Assembly (NCBI GenBank): GCA_947246775.1
Contig: CAMXTM010000146.1
Coordinates: 1 to 5,773, forward strand
Reading direction: 5' to 3'
Length of the DNA stretch: 5,773 bases
From: an uncultured Clostridium sp.
GTDB taxonomy: Bacteria; Bacillota; Clostridia; Lachnospirales; Anaerotignaceae
The position numbers and the translations under genes were made by a program. Under the pieces are notes generated by a model. It worked only from the letters and a program-made list of their open reading frames with translations, made no database searches and had not been told where the DNA came from. Shown here piece after piece: positions 5,660 to 5,773 of this stretch (the first letter of the stretch is position 1; the number at the start of each line of letters is the position of its first letter).

Positions 5660-5688
5660 ATTTTAACATTGTTTTCTATTTTAGGAAA
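5660..5688 (-). promoter_or_regulatory. Candidate extended -10 promoter for the 5160-5606 gene
   Basis: The minus strand reads TGTTAAAAT at 5668-5660, an extended -10 type (TGn plus TAAAAT, one mismatch to TATAAT). At 17 bases upstream lies a poor -35, TTTCCT (5683-5688). The predicted transcript start is near 5653, about 47 bases before the GTG. The weak -35 box lies inside the inverted repeat at 5672-5695. Confidence 0.4.
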
Positions 5689-5695
5689 TAGAAAA
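5672..5695. repeat. Perfect 10-bp inverted repeat upstream of the 5160-5606 gene
   Basis: TTTTCTATTT (5672-5681) and AAATAGAAAA (5686-5695) are exact inverted copies with a 4-base centre. It overlaps the candidate -35 box of the minus-strand gene. It may be an operator, or a weak hairpin ending a transcript from beyond the window. With only A/T pairs apart from one C-G pair, the stem is weak as a terminator. Confidence 0.5.
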
Positions 5696-5773
5696 TAAAA
5701 ATTTTTTCTCTTAATTTTACAAATGTTATAAAATAAAGAGGAAAAAACAAAAAAAATACGTTATAATAATTAT
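5696..5773. other. AT-rich non-coding edge of the window
   Basis: I see no gene here. There is a TATAAT on the plus strand at 5763-5768 and an SD-like AAAGAGG near 5735-5741, but no start codon follows and no -35 box matches. Any gene they serve would lie beyond the right edge. Confidence 0.4.

Noticed and set aside
1..5773. Mobile element, CRISPR, toxin-antitoxin or defence system
   Set aside because: I found no transposase, integrase, terminal repeats, direct-repeat array, nuclease motif or small paired genes. Gene order and signals look like ordinary chromosome.

Overview
This is a low-GC window (about 30% G+C by eye) with strong AGGAGG-type ribosome binding sites, sigma-A-like promoters and A/T-rich intrinsic terminators. 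Together with a monoderm-type lipoprotein signal, this points to a Bacillota chromosome, most likely an anaerobic clostridium or a Lachnospiraceae relative. The lineage is inferred from style and not proven. I see no insertion sequence, tRNA, rRNA, CRISPR array or phage module.

The layout has seven genes with no gap above about 225 bases. On the minus strand at the left are a 185-residue protein of unknown function (72-629), with its own near-consensus promoter, and malQ, a GH77 4-alpha-glucanotransferase (773-2500). A hairpin terminator lies between them. Divergent from malQ is a small Asn-rich lipoprotein (2724-3176) with a 13-residue tandem repeat. It converges on an O6-methylguanine-DNA methyltransferase (minus strand, best start at 3679), and the two share a terminator hairpin. 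Divergent from that is a DUF554 membrane protein (3790-4479). It is followed in the same direction by an unrecognised 150-residue acidic protein (4655-5107) with its own good promoter. That gene converges through a strong bidirectional terminator on a 148-residue single-pass membrane protein (minus strand, 5160-5606, GTG start).

The genes do not form an obvious pathway. Glycan metabolism, DNA alkylation repair and several conserved-type unknowns sit side by side, mostly as single-gene transcription units separated by terminators and divergent promoters. This looks like ordinary core chromosome, not a defence island or a mobile region.

I found no convincing new multi-gene system. The points most worth a second look are a charge-segregated C-terminal tail on MalQ (acidic helix-like stretch, then a polybasic end), the lipoprotein repeat whose two copies differ almost only at silent positions, and two inverted repeats in promoter regions (2585-2620 and 5672-5695) that could be operators.
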